From: Aeromicrobium erythreum | GTDB taxonomy: Bacteria > Actinomycetota > Actinomycetes > Propionibacteriales > Nocardioidaceae | Reading direction: 5' to 3' | Length of the DNA stretch: 64,000 nt | Assembly (NCBI RefSeq): GCF_001509405.1 | Contig: NZ_CP011502.1 | Location: 1,612,001 to 1,676,000 of the forward strand | Shown here: positions 17,935-25,670 of the stretch, one piece after another | Layout of the letters: the number at the start of each line of letters is the position of its first letter | Numbering within the stretch: the first letter of the stretch is position 1 | Position numbers and translations under genes: made by a program | Notes under the pieces: model-generated | Databases searched by the model: none | What the model was told of the DNA's origin: nothing | What the model saw: only the letters and a program-made list of their open reading frames with translations

Positions 17935-18548
17935 GCTGGGAGTCGATCTTCAGCGCCGGGCTCACCGACGACGAGGCGCGGGCCTGGGGGGAGATGGCGT
18001 CGCAGCTGCGTGCCTTCCAGGACGCCCTGGCGGCGGCCCGGTTCGACGCCGACGTGGCCTCGGGGCTCGCCGACGACCTGCGGGCGTGGCGTGAGCGGCT
18101 CGCCCCGCTCGGGGGCGAGGAGCTCGAGCAGGTCAACGGACGCGTCCCGCAGCTGCCCGTCCGCGGGCACGCGATGCTGCCCGAGATCCGGATGCACACG
18201 CGCGACGCCTCGCGGGTGGCAGGGCACGTGACCTTCGGACGCTGGTCGATGGGCGGCGGCATGGCCGTGCACGGCGGTGTCGTCTCCTTGGTCTTCGACG
18301 AGGTGCTCGGCATGCTCGCCGCCGCGCAGGCCCAGGCCATCACGCGCACGGCGTTCCTGCACACCGACTACCGCGCCCTCACCCCGATCGACGTCGAGCT
18401 CGAGGTCGAGGCCTGGATCGAGCGCGTCGAGGGTCGCAAGATCACCGTCCGTGGGGAGATCCGGCACGGCGACGTCGTCTGTGCCGAGGGCGACGCCCTG
18501 TTCCTGCGGCTGCGTCCCGAGCAGGGGCTTGGCACGCGGACGACCTAG
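17931..18548 (+). CDS. Hotdog-fold thioesterase (PaaI/THEM4-like)
   Basis: A 205-residue protein whose C-terminal 110 residues form a hotdog thioesterase domain: GGGMAVHGGVVSLVFDEVLGMLAA (catalytic region near 108-131), then TDYRALTPIDVELEVEAWIERVEGRK. The N-terminal 80 residues are helical and acidic. Such proteins usually hydrolyse acyl-CoA thioesters; the specific substrate cannot be told. Its GTG overlaps the dapB TGA, so it is translated with dapB. Its TAG overlaps the convergent azlD stop. Confidence 0.85.
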   Translation: MSWESIFSAGLTDDEARAWGEMASQLRAFQDALAAARFDADVASGLADDLRAWRERLAPLGGEELEQVNGRVPQLPVRGHAMLPEIRMHTRDASRVAGHVTFGRWSMGGGMAVHGGVVSLVFDEVLGMLAAAQAQAITRTAFLHTDYRALTPIDVELEVEAWIERVEGRKITVRGEIRHGDVVCAEGDALFLRLRPEQGLGTRTT

Positions 18549-18853
18549 CCGCCCGCACGGAGCAGTGCCGCCGTGAGGGCCGCCGCGACGACCATCGGCA
18601 GGAACGGCACCCGCAGCGCCAGCAGGACGGCAGCCACGCCGAGGCCCGCCAGCCGCGCGTCGACGGTGAGTCGCTGCCCGTCGGCGAGGACCTGCACGGC
18701 GACCAGGGCGCCCAGCAGCGCCACCGGGATGAGGGCGACCGCGCGCTGCGTCGTGGCGTGCTCGAGCACGCGATCGGGCACGGACAGCCCCGCGAGCTTC
18801 AGCGCGTAGCAGCCGGCGCACGTGAGCACGATGCCGATCCAGAGAGCGCTCAC
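18545..18853 (-). CDS. azlD: AzlD-family branched-chain amino-acid transport subunit
   Basis: A 102-residue, very hydrophobic protein with about three to four membrane spans (CYALKLAG, VALIPVALLGALVAVQVLADG, then the paired C-terminal helices LAGLGVAAVLLALRVPFLPMVVAAALTAALL), characteristic of AzlD. It works with AzlC to export branched-chain amino acids or analogues. The GTG start overlaps the azlC stop (GTGA). Confidence 0.85.
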   Translation of the reverse strand: MSALWIGIVLTCAGCYALKLAGLSVPDRVLEHATTQRAVALIPVALLGALVAVQVLADGQRLTVDARLAGLGVAAVLLALRVPFLPMVVAAALTAALLRAGG

Positions 18854-19554
18854 GTCGGCGCCCCGCCTCGGGCACGACCGAGGAGCAGGCCCGCCGCAAC
18901 CGCCATGGCCCCACCGGCGATGATCGGCAGCCCGGCGGGGGTGAACGGCACCAGGCCGGCCGCCACGGCGGCGCCGCAGAGCGCGACGAGGCGGGGGAGC
19001 GGGCCGTCCAGACGCGGCCACAGCAGACCCAGGAACGCGGCGCCGACCGCGGCGTCGAGGCCGTAGGCGCGGGGGTCGCCGATCGCCGTCCCGGCCAGCG
19101 CGCCCAGCAGGGTCGACAGGTTCCAGAGCACCAGCACGGACATGCCCGTCCACCAGAACCCCAGCCGCCCGAGGGCCGGGTGGCGCTGGGCCAGGGCGAC
19201 GGCGGTCGACTCGTCGATCACGAGGTGCGCACCGAGCAGGCGCCGCACACCGTGCAATCGCAGCACCGACGCGATGCTCAGGCCGTAGAACAGGTTGCGC
19301 GAGCCGAGCAGGACCGACGTCACGGCGCCGGTGACCGGTGCTCCTCCGGCCGCGACCACGCCGACGAACGCGAACTGCGACGCACCCGTGAACGCGAGCA
19401 GGGAGAGCACGCAGGTCTGCAGGACGTCGAGCCCCGAGGTGGTGCCGAGCGCACCGAAGGAGACGCCGTACGCGCCGGTCGCCGCACCGACCCCCAGGGA
19501 GTCCACGACCACGCGACGTCGGGCCGCGCGGTCCGGGCCGGCTGCGTCGCTCAT
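18850..19554 (-). CDS. azlC: AzlC-family branched-chain amino-acid permease
   Basis: A 234-residue protein of about seven membrane helices with AzlC hallmarks: GVSFGAL near 28-34, LAFTGASQFAFVGV near 50-63, SVLLGSRNLFYGLS near 78-91 and DESTAVALAQR near 111. LIV-E family exporters excrete excess branched-chain amino acids. It overlaps both neighbours by 4 nt (GNAT upstream, azlD downstream), so four genes (SPFH, GNAT, azlC, azlD) form one unit. Confidence 0.92.
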   Translation of the reverse strand: MSDAAGPDRAARRRVVVDSLGVGAATGAYGVSFGALGTTSGLDVLQTCVLSLLAFTGASQFAFVGVVAAGGAPVTGAVTSVLLGSRNLFYGLSIASVLRLHGVRRLLGAHLVIDESTAVALAQRHPALGRLGFWWTGMSVLVLWNLSTLLGALAGTAIGDPRAYGLDAAVGAAFLGLLWPRLDGPLPRLVALCGAAVAAGLVPFTPAGLPIIAGGAMAVAAGLLLGRARGGAPT

Positions 19555-20069
19555 GCCTCGACGAGCGACGTGACGAGGCGGATCTGCTTGACCGTCCGCC
19601 CGCCGGCCTCGTCGGCGAGCTCGCGGTGCGCCCCGTCGGCCGTCCAGCCGGTGCCGACGACGAAGGCGCGCAGCCGGTCGTCGGTGGTCGGCACCCACCA
19701 GCGCGCGCGGACGAAGTGGTCGGCGCGCAGCGTGTCCACGGCGGCCTGGAGCAGGCGCGAGCCGTGTCCCGCGCCGCGGTGCTGGGGATCGACGAGCAGC
19801 TCGCCGACCTCGCCGTCGGCCACCCGGTCGGCGTCGGGGTCGTGGCACGGGTGCACGAAGGCCACGCCGCGCACCGTGGCCTGCTCGAGTGCCACGAGCA
19901 CGCGGGCCCTCGCGTCAGGTGGGGAGCCCAGCAGGCGTGCCCACGCCGGTGCCAGGTCGACGTCGGGGACCTCGCCGAGGGCAGCGCCCCACGCGGAGCG
20001 CTGCACCTCGGCGATGGCTGGGGCGTCGTCCGGCCAGGCGAGCCGGACGCTGACGTCGGCGTCGCTCAC
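19551..20069 (-). CDS. GNAT family N-acetyltransferase
   Basis: A 172-residue acetyltransferase. The core includes ARVLVALEQATVRGVAFVHP, the acetyl-CoA pyrophosphate-binding stretch VDPQHRGAGHGSRLL (motif A, Q/RxxGxG/A near 103-113), and WWVPTTDDRLRAFVVGTGW. Substrate unknown. It overlaps azlC at its end and the SPFH gene at its start by 4 nt. Confidence 0.88.
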   Translation of the reverse strand: MSDADVSVRLAWPDDAPAIAEVQRSAWGAALGEVPDVDLAPAWARLLGSPPDARARVLVALEQATVRGVAFVHPCHDPDADRVADGEVGELLVDPQHRGAGHGSRLLQAAVDTLRADHFVRARWWVPTTDDRLRAFVVGTGWTADGAHRELADEAGGRTVKQIRLVTSLVEA

Positions 20070-20719
20070 CGGGCAGCGCCGCTCGGGCGTTCGACGACGA
20101 CGCTGCCGCCGCCGGCCGCGGCCACCTCCGCCAGCCGCAGCGCGGCGAGGGCGGGGTGGTGGTCGAGCACGTCGGCGACGTTGGCGAGGTGTCGCACGGC
20201 CGCGCTCTGCCCCCGCGCCTCCTCCAGCGCCGCGACGGCGCGGTGGCGGGCCACCTCGGCGGCCTCGACCGCCCGGCGCACCTCCGCCGGCGGGAGCACG
20301 TCGGTGACGCGCAGCGACGTGGCCTCCACCCCGACAGCGCCCATGGCAGCCGCGAGGGCGGCCGGGACGTCGTCCTCGGGCACGCCCGACGCGAGGCCGG
20401 CCAGGTCCGACGCGGCCACCACGTCGCGCACCGCGCGTCGCGCCGCCTCGTAGACCACGGCCTTCGGGTCGAGCGCGACGGCGTGCCAGGCGACGGGGTC
20501 GACGACCCGCCAGGTCAGCGTGGCACCGACCTTGACCCGCAGGCCGTCGGAGGTTGGCACCTCCTGGGTGGCGAGGCCGAGCAGACGCTCACGCACGTCG
20601 ACGACGTGCCGCACGGTCCGTCGGCGGCGCAGCCGGTGACGGCCCGGTCCGAGGACGTCGACGAGGGCACCGTCGCGGTGCACCAGCACGCGCTCGTGGG
20701 GCTGGACGGTGATCTTCAC
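20066..20719 (-). CDS. SPFH/Band 7 (slipin-like) protein
   Basis: A 217-residue protein with a Band 7 domain (from about residue 10, GPGRHRLRRRRTVRHVVDVRERLL, LATQEVPTSDGLRVKVGATLTWRV, then YEAARRAVRDVVA and the SLRVTDVLPPAEVRRAV helix). Slipins form membrane-associated multimers, but no transmembrane segment is visible here. The GTG at 20719 is chosen because the domain starts immediately and a GAGAGGA-like ribosome site precedes it; a long upstream extension in the same frame looks non-coding. First gene of the SPFH-GNAT-azlCD unit. Confidence 0.8.
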   Translation of the reverse strand: MKITVQPHERVLVHRDGALVDVLGPGRHRLRRRRTVRHVVDVRERLLGLATQEVPTSDGLRVKVGATLTWRVVDPVAWHAVALDPKAVVYEAARRAVRDVVAASDLAGLASGVPEDDVPAALAAAMGAVGVEATSLRVTDVLPPAEVRRAVEAAEVARHRAVAALEEARGQSAAVRHLANVADVLDHHPALAALRLAEVAAAGGGSVVVERPSGAAR

Positions 20720-21019
20720 GATGGTCCTCTCGGGTGGTCGTCGGATGGTGGATCGGCGCGGGACGGCCCCGTGCAGGAGGCGGAGGACCCGGAGTCCTGC
20801 AGGGCCTCGCGTCCAGGTGCCCCGGGAGGTCCCGGGGCTGCCGGCCCGCGCCGACGAGGGGAGTTGAACCCCACCCGCCGTGGCGGGATCACCCGGAGTG
20901 TCCTGTGCGGGGACGTGAGCGAGGTACGACACGTGGGACCGGGGCGGTGACGACCGCCGGGCCACTGATCCCGCTCGGCACCCAGTATGGACCGGGCGTC
21001 GCGCGGGCTCCAAGCCCTT
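20720..21019 (-). other. Gene-free structured leader ahead of the SPFH operon
   Basis: About 300 bp without a convincing gene. It holds several inverted repeats: CCCCGGG-AGGT-CCCGGGG (20820-20837), TGCAGGA/TCCTGCA (about 20773-20803) and CCCGCC-GT-GGCGGG (20874-20887). On the minus strand there is also a T-arm-like GGGGTTCAACTCCCC (20857-20871). It could be a folded 5' leader; no known riboswitch is recognisable. Confidence 0.4.
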
Positions 21020-21520
21020 TCACCAGGACCGGAAACTCTCGACCAGCCTCGAGTCGGCGCCCTGGGCGTCGAGCATCGCCGCCGTCATCGACAGGTTCCG
21101 CAGTCCCGGCCAGGTCTCCCAGCCGAGGAGGAAGAGACCGGGGACGCCGACGAGCAGGATCGTCCACCCACCCCACGAGCCGACGAAGGCGACCAGGATC
21201 GAGACCAGCACCACGGCCTCGCAGAAGACGAGCTTGCGGACCGTCTGGGCCGCGAAGATGCCGACGGCACGCCGCTGGTTCTCGGCGGGGTCGGCCTCGG
21301 GGTCGAGCGGCGACGACTGCAGCCACACGCGCTCGGAGAGCACCGCGGCGGCCACGAGCCCGAGGCCGAGCACGCCGAGCAGCCACCACGGCGGGAGGTC
21401 GGCGTCGGTGCCGCCCAGCGCCAGGAAGATCAGCGTCATGAAGGCGGCGGTCAGGACGATCTGCAGGAGGGCGAAACGGCGGACCTCCTGGGGCGAGGCC
21501 TCGTACTCGGCGAGGGGCAC
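21020..21520 (-). CDS. Hypothetical four-helix membrane protein
   Basis: A 166-residue protein with four predicted membrane helices: two near residues 17-36 and 44-62, and two near 94-116 and 117-135, separated by a soluble [15 protein letters not shown] loop. The N-terminus [15 protein letters not shown] and C-terminus are cytoplasmic-looking. I do not recognise the family. It is divergent from thyA, 53 bp apart, and is not obviously linked to the SPFH operon. Confidence 0.75.
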   Translation of the reverse strand: MPLAEYEASPQEVRRFALLQIVLTAAFMTLIFLALGGTDADLPPWWLLGVLGLGLVAAAVLSERVWLQSSPLDPEADPAENQRRAVGIFAAQTVRKLVFCEAVVLVSILVAFVGSWGGWTILLVGVPGLFLLGWETWPGLRNLSMTAAMLDAQGADSRLVESFRSW

Positions 21521-21560
21521 GCCCAGAGTCTCGCACGACCGGGACGGTCGTGGGGGCGAG

Positions 21561-21566
21561 TATCCT
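21561..21566 (+). promoter_or_regulatory. -10 hexamer TATCCT, leaderless-type
   Basis: TATCCT ends 7 nt before the chosen thyA ATG (21574), with no SD between. This supports 21574 over the upstream in-frame GTG at 21550 as the start. Confidence 0.45.
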
Positions 21567-21573
21567 GCGAGTC

Positions 21574-22386
21574 ATGCAGGCCTACCTCGATCTCGTCCGC
21601 CGCGTCCTCGACGAGGGGGTCGAGAAGGGCGACCGCACCGGCACCGGCACGCTCAGCGTGTTCGGGCACCAGATGCGCTTCGACCTCTCCGAGGGGTTCC
21701 CGCTCGTCACCACCAAGAAGATCCACCTCAGGTCGGTCGTCGGGGAGCTGCTCTGGTTCGTCCGTGGCGACACCAACACCACGTGGCTGCGCGAGCACGG
21801 CATCACCATCTGGGACGAGTGGGCCGACGCCGACGGCGAGCTCGGTCCGGTCTACGGGCACCAGTGGCGCAGCTGGCCGACGCCGTCCGGCGAGACGGTC
21901 GACCAGCTCGCCCAGGTCGTCGAGGCGCTGAAGGCCGACCCCGACTCCCGGCGCCACATCGTCAGCGCCTGGAACGTCGCCGACCTGCCCGCCATGGCGC
22001 TCGCGCCGTGCCACGCGTTCTTCCAGTTCTACGTGGCGCCGGCCGACGACGGCGGACCCGGCCGGCTGTCGTGCCAGCTGTACCAGCGCTCCGCCGACGT
22101 CTTCCTCGGCGTGCCGTTCAACATCGCCTCCTACGCGCTGCTGACGCACATGGTGGCGCAGGTCGCCGGCCTGCGGGTGGGCGACTTCGTGCACACCTTC
22201 GGCGACGCGCACCTCTACCTCAACCACCTCGACCAGGCCCGGCTGCAGCTGCAGCGCGAGCCGCGTCCGCTGCCGGAGCTCTGGCTCGACCCGACGGTCA
22301 CCAGCATCGACGGCTTCGACTTCGACGCGATCAAGGTCACCGGCTACGACCCGCACCCGGGCATCAAGGCGCCGATCGCCGTATGA
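21574..22386 (+). CDS. thyA: Thymidylate synthase ThyA
   Basis: Methylates dUMP to dTMP using methylene-tetrahydrofolate. The 270-residue protein has the dUMP-binding [11 protein letters not shown] region, WRSWP, the [11 protein letters not shown] block, the nucleophile Cys about 146 in [10 protein letters not shown], and [20 protein letters not shown]. It ends with the usual IKAPIAV. folA starts within its stop codon (ATGA): the dihydrofolate made by ThyA is the substrate of FolA. Confidence 0.97.
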   Translation: MQAYLDLVRRVLDEGVEKGDRTGTGTLSVFGHQMRFDLSEGFPLVTTKKIHLRSVVGELLWFVRGDTNTTWLREHGITIWDEWADADGELGPVYGHQWRSWPTPSGETVDQLAQVVEALKADPDSRRHIVSAWNVADLPAMALAPCHAFFQFYVAPADDGGPGRLSCQLYQRSADVFLGVPFNIASYALLTHMVAQVAGLRVGDFVHTFGDAHLYLNHLDQARLQLQREPRPLPELWLDPTVTSIDGFDFDAIKVTGYDPHPGIKAPIAV

Positions 22387-22892
22387 GCGTCACGCTCGTC
22401 GTCGCGATGGGCGCGAACCGGGTGATCGGGGTCGACGGGGCGCTGCCGTGGCGTCTGCCCGAGGACCTCGCGCACTTCAAGCGCCTCACCCTCGGGCACC
22501 CGATGGTGATGGGACGGACCACCTACGACTCCATCGGTCGGCCGCTCCCGGGTCGCACCACGATCGTCCTGACCCGCGACCCGGACTGGTCGGCGGGGCC
22601 CCAGGGCGACGGCGTGCTCGTCGCGGCGTCGCTGGAGGAGGCGCTGGCCACGGCCCACGAGCTCGACGACGACGTCTTCCTCGTCGGCGGCGCGCAGGTG
22701 TACGCGCAGGCGCTCGAGCAGGGACTCGTCGACGTCATGGTGGTGACCCGGGTGGCGGCGTCGCCGGACGGCGACGCCTTCTTCCCGCGGGTCGACTGGG
22801 AGGCGTGGCAGGAGGTGGGCCGCGTGCCCTCCGTAGGCCCCGAGCCCGACCGGGTGCCGTTCGACATCGTCACCTACGGCCGAGCATCTTGA
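22383..22892 (+). CDS. folA: Dihydrofolate reductase
   Basis: Reduces dihydrofolate to tetrahydrofolate with NADPH. The 169-residue protein shows [29 protein letters not shown] (conserved W and D near 22-27), [24 protein letters not shown] and [13 protein letters not shown]. The start overlaps thyA by 4 nt. The stop codon overlaps the -35 of the downstream marR promoter. Confidence 0.96.
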   Translation: MSVTLVVAMGANRVIGVDGALPWRLPEDLAHFKRLTLGHPMVMGRTTYDSIGRPLPGRTTIVLTRDPDWSAGPQGDGVLVAASLEEALATAHELDDDVFLVGGAQVYAQALEQGLVDVMVVTRVAASPDGDAFFPRVDWEAWQEVGRVPSVGPEPDRVPFDIVTYGRAS

Positions 22893-22918
22893 CGCTGTTA
22901 AGTTAACCGCGTCATGAT
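22889..22918 (+). promoter_or_regulatory. marR promoter with palindromic operator
   Basis: TTGACG (22889-22894) and CATGAT (22913-22918) are 18 bp apart, and CATGAT ends 6 nt before the GTG start, giving a leaderless transcript. Between them is the perfect 11-bp palindrome GTTAAGTTAAC (22897-22907), AT-rich in a GC-rich setting, a natural operator for the encoded MarR protein. Confidence 0.6.
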
Positions 22919-22924
22919 GGTCGG

Positions 22925-23359
22925 GTGACCTACGACCCCCGGCAGCCGGCCTACCGCCTGCACACGCTCGTCGCCGCGCTCGACGCGGCCGCCGACGAGA
23001 TGCTGCGTGCCGCCCACGGCACGAGCTACGCGCGCTTCCTCACGCTCGTCACGGTGCAGGCGCTGGGCACGCCGACCCAGGCCGAGCTCGCCGCCGCCCA
23101 GGAGGTCTCGGCCCCCGCCGCGAGCCGCATGGTCCGCACCCTCTCCGAGGCCGGGCTGCTGACCGCGGCGCGCACGCCGGGCACGGGCAACCGCAGCGCG
23201 CTCACCCTGACGCCGGCGGGGGAGCGGCTCGTGGCCGACGGCGGGGCGTTGCTCGAGGACGCGTTCGGGCGGCTGCTGGAGGCCGGCGGCGTCACGGTCG
23301 ACCAGGTCCGCGCCGTGACCGACCCCCTCCTCCAGGTCCTGCGACCGGAGACGGCATGA
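22925..23359 (+). CDS. MarR family transcriptional regulator
   Basis: A 144-residue winged-helix regulator. The DNA-binding core is TLVTVQALGTPTQAELAAAQEVSAPAASRMVRTLSEAGLL (helix-turn-helix around residues 40-80), followed by the wing (ARTPGTGNRSALTLTPAGERL). It overlaps the downstream DUF2306 gene by 4 nt, and a palindrome lies inside its own promoter, so autoregulation of the two-gene unit is likely. The ligand is unknown. Confidence 0.9.
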   Translation: MTYDPRQPAYRLHTLVAALDAAADEMLRAAHGTSYARFLTLVTVQALGTPTQAELAAAQEVSAPAASRMVRTLSEAGLLTAARTPGTGNRSALTLTPAGERLVADGGALLEDAFGRLLEAGGVTVDQVRAVTDPLLQVLRPETA

Positions 23360-23850
23360 CGCCGCTCGTCGCGACCCACGCCTTCGCGGCCCTGGTCGCG
23401 CTCGTCGTCGGCTTCTGGCAGCTCTTCGTCGGACCGCGCGGCACGCGGGGCCATCGCCTGGCGGGACGGGTGTGGGTGGTCGCGATCCTCTACGTCGCCG
23501 TCACGTCGTTCTGGATCCAGGAGATCCGACCGGGGCACTTCAGCGCGCTGCACGCCCTGTCGGTCGTCACGCTCGTCACCTTGCCGCTGGGCGTGGTCAG
23601 GGCCCGTCAGGGCCGGATCCCCGAGCACCGCGCCGCGATGACCGGCAACTGGATCGGCCTGGTGGGCGCCGGCGCAGCGGCGTCGCTCGTGCCGCAGCGG
23701 GCCATCCCGCAGCTGGTCCTCGACGACCCCCTCGCGGCCGTCGTCGCCGGTGCGCTCGTGCTGCTCACCGCCGTCGCGGTGGTCGGCGCAGGTCGCGCGC
23801 TCGACGTCGCGGTCGGGCAGGCGCGCCCTCAGGACAGCACGGCCAGCTGA
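23356..23850 (+). CDS. DUF2306 family membrane protein
   Basis: A 164-residue protein with four to five membrane helices (THAFAALVALVVGFWQLF, WVVAILYVAVTSFW, ALHALSVVTLVTLPLGVV, WIGLVGAGAAASLV, a C-terminal helix near 132-150). The GTRGHRLAGRVWV and RIPEHRAAMTG motifs are typical of DUF2306 proteins. Function unknown. Translationally coupled to the MarR gene. Its 3' end overlaps the convergent thioesterase gene by 22 bp. Confidence 0.85.
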   Translation: MTPLVATHAFAALVALVVGFWQLFVGPRGTRGHRLAGRVWVVAILYVAVTSFWIQEIRPGHFSALHALSVVTLVTLPLGVVRARQGRIPEHRAAMTGNWIGLVGAGAAASLVPQRAIPQLVLDDPLAAVVAGALVLLTAVAVVGAGRALDVAVGQARPQDSTAS

Positions 23851-24635
23851 CGGCTCTGCGCGACGAGCCGACCCTGCTCGTCCCACAGCTCGACGTCCTC
23901 GTCGTGGTAGCCCTGCTGGACGTGGCGGGTCGTGACGTGCAGCAGCGCCCAGGCGCTGTCGGGGCGTCGGCGCAGGTGGACCGTGAGCTGGACGGTGGCG
24001 GACGCGAGGTGGCCGAGCTCGGCCGTGACCGGCGGGTACCCGTCGACGATGGCGGCCGCTGCCAGGGCGTCGACCCGACGGCCGTCCTTCGGCCGGACCC
24101 AGACGGTCGCCTCGGCGGAGCCCGACGGCTCGCCGCGCAGCCAGCCGGGCACCTCGGGCGAGCGGGACTCGTAGCGCTCCACGATGGGCACGGCGCCGGT
24201 CGGGATGAACGGCGACAGGTCGGAGCTGTCGTCGGGCCCGGGCACCGCCGGCGCGGCGTGCGGGAGGTGCTCGACGGTGCCGGCCGCGTCCCAGTCGTGC
24301 AGGGAGATCACGGCGTGCGCGACGGTGCGGCCACCCTGCTGCAGGGCGGCCTGGTGCACCGAGACGCGCCGGCCGACGCGCAGGGTGGTGACCTCGACCG
24401 ACGCCGGTCCGGGGGTCGGCGGCTTGAAGTAGCTGACCGAGACGGTGAGCAGGTCCGGGTGGTCCGGTGCGCTCGTGCGGGCCTCGTCGAGCACCGCTCG
24501 GGCGAGGATCGCGAGCACGTAGCCGCCGTTGGCCGTCCCGTTGGGCGTGTTCCAGTCCGCGGTGAGGGTCAGGTGGCGGTGCCCGTCGTCGCCCGCGGTG
24601 GAGGCGACGGCGCGGTCGAGCTCGTACGACGTCAT
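23829..24635 (-). CDS. Acyl-CoA thioesterase family protein (double hotdog)
   Basis: A 268-residue protein with two consecutive hotdog domains: the first has LTADWNTPNGTANGGYVLAILARAVLDEA (about 23-51) and the second ELGHLASATVQLTVHLRRRP with LWDEQGRLVAQSRQLAVL at the end, as in TesB-like acyl-CoA thioesterases. It probably hydrolyses acyl-CoA; chain-length preference is unknown. Monocistronic, divergent from dapA by 112 bp. Confidence 0.88.
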   Translation of the reverse strand: MTSYELDRAVASTAGDDGHRHLTLTADWNTPNGTANGGYVLAILARAVLDEARTSAPDHPDLLTVSVSYFKPPTPGPASVEVTTLRVGRRVSVHQAALQQGGRTVAHAVISLHDWDAAGTVEHLPHAAPAVPGPDDSSDLSPFIPTGAVPIVERYESRSPEVPGWLRGEPSGSAEATVWVRPKDGRRVDALAAAAIVDGYPPVTAELGHLASATVQLTVHLRRRPDSAWALLHVTTRHVQQGYHDEDVELWDEQGRLVAQSRQLAVLS

Positions 24636-24735
24636 GCGCCGACGGTAGCGGCCCCAGCAGAGGACACAGCGGGGGTGCCGGGCTGTGGGCGGCAGACGAC
24701 ACAGGTGCGGCGGGGATGCCGACGGCGGTCAGCGG

Positions 24736-24741
24736 TAACCT
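24736..24741 (+). promoter_or_regulatory. -10 hexamer TAACCT, leaderless-type
   Basis: TAACCT ends 6 nt before the dapA ATG, with no ribosome binding site between them. Confidence 0.4.
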
Positions 24742-24747
24742 CGGTCC

Positions 24748-25659
24748 ATGACCTCCCCGCTCGCCAGCGAGGCCGCACCGTTCGGCCGCGTCCTGACCGC
24801 CATGGTCACGCCGTTCACCCCTGAGGGGGACCTCGACCTCGACGCGGCGCAGAGGCTCGCGACGCACCTGGTCGACCACGGCAACGACGGCATCGTGGTG
24901 AGTGGCACGACCGGTGAGTCGCCGACGACGACGGGGGAGGAGGACGCGCGTCTGCTGGCGGCGGTCCTCGAGGCGGTCGGCGACCGCGCCACGATCGTGG
25001 CGGGGGTCGGCACGAACGACACGCGGCACAGCGTCGAGCTCGCCCAGAGTGCTGCGAAGACCGGCGCGCACGGCCTGCTCGTCGTCACGCCCTACTACAG
25101 CAAGCCGCCCCAGGCTGGCATCGTCAGGCACGTGCACGAGGTCGCCGCTGCGGGCGGCGACGTGCCCGTCATGTTCTACGACCACCCCGGACGTTCGGGC
25201 ACGACCATCGCCGAGTCCACCTATGTGGAGCTGCGCCGCAACCCCCTGGTGGTCGCGGTCAAGGACGCGGTCGGTGACCTCGAGCGCGGTGCCTACCTCA
25301 TGCGCGAGACCGGTATCCGCCTGTACTCCGGTGACGACGCTCTGACCCTGGGCTGGATGGCCTACGGGGCCAGTGGTGTCGTCAGCACGTGCGGCAACAT
25401 CACGGCGCAGCCATGGGCCGACATGTTCGCTGCGCTCGACGCGGGTGACCTCGGCGAGGCCCGCCGGATCAACGACCGCATGATCCCGCTCGTCCGCGCG
25501 ATCATGACCCTGACGCAAGGCGTCATCGCCGCGAAGGCCGCTCTGCAGCTGCTCGGCGTCCTCGACAACCGCACGACCCGTGCACCACTGGTCGACGCCA
25601 CCGAGGACGAGGTCGCGCTGGTGCGCGACGCCCTCCATGGTGTCGGCCTCCTCGACTGA
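24748..25659 (+). CDS. dapA: 4-hydroxy-tetrahydrodipicolinate synthase
   Basis: Condenses pyruvate with aspartate semialdehyde, first step of the DAP/lysine branch. The 303-residue TIM barrel has GIVVSGTTGESPTTTGEE (substrate loop near 49-66), the proton-relay tyrosines in TPYYSKPP, FYDHPGRSGTT and the Schiff-base lysine about 172 in VVAVKDAVGD. RNase J follows 11 bp downstream, so dapA-rnj form an operon, an order conserved in many actinobacteria. Confidence 0.96.
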   Translation: MTSPLASEAAPFGRVLTAMVTPFTPEGDLDLDAAQRLATHLVDHGNDGIVVSGTTGESPTTTGEEDARLLAAVLEAVGDRATIVAGVGTNDTRHSVELAQSAAKTGAHGLLVVTPYYSKPPQAGIVRHVHEVAAAGGDVPVMFYDHPGRSGTTIAESTYVELRRNPLVVAVKDAVGDLERGAYLMRETGIRLYSGDDALTLGWMAYGASGVVSTCGNITAQPWADMFAALDAGDLGEARRINDRMIPLVRAIMTLTQGVIAAKAALQLLGVLDNRTTRAPLVDATEDEVALVRDALHGVGLLD

Positions 25660-25670
25660 ACGGACACTCC

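Noticed and set aside
20857..20900. T-arm-like GGGGTTCAACTCCCC on the minus strand, suggesting a tRNA
   Set aside because: The seven bases after the arm (CGTCGGC) have no complementary acceptor strand (GCCGACG) about 70 nt upstream, the fifth T-stem pair mismatches, and no anticodon arm or D-arm fits.
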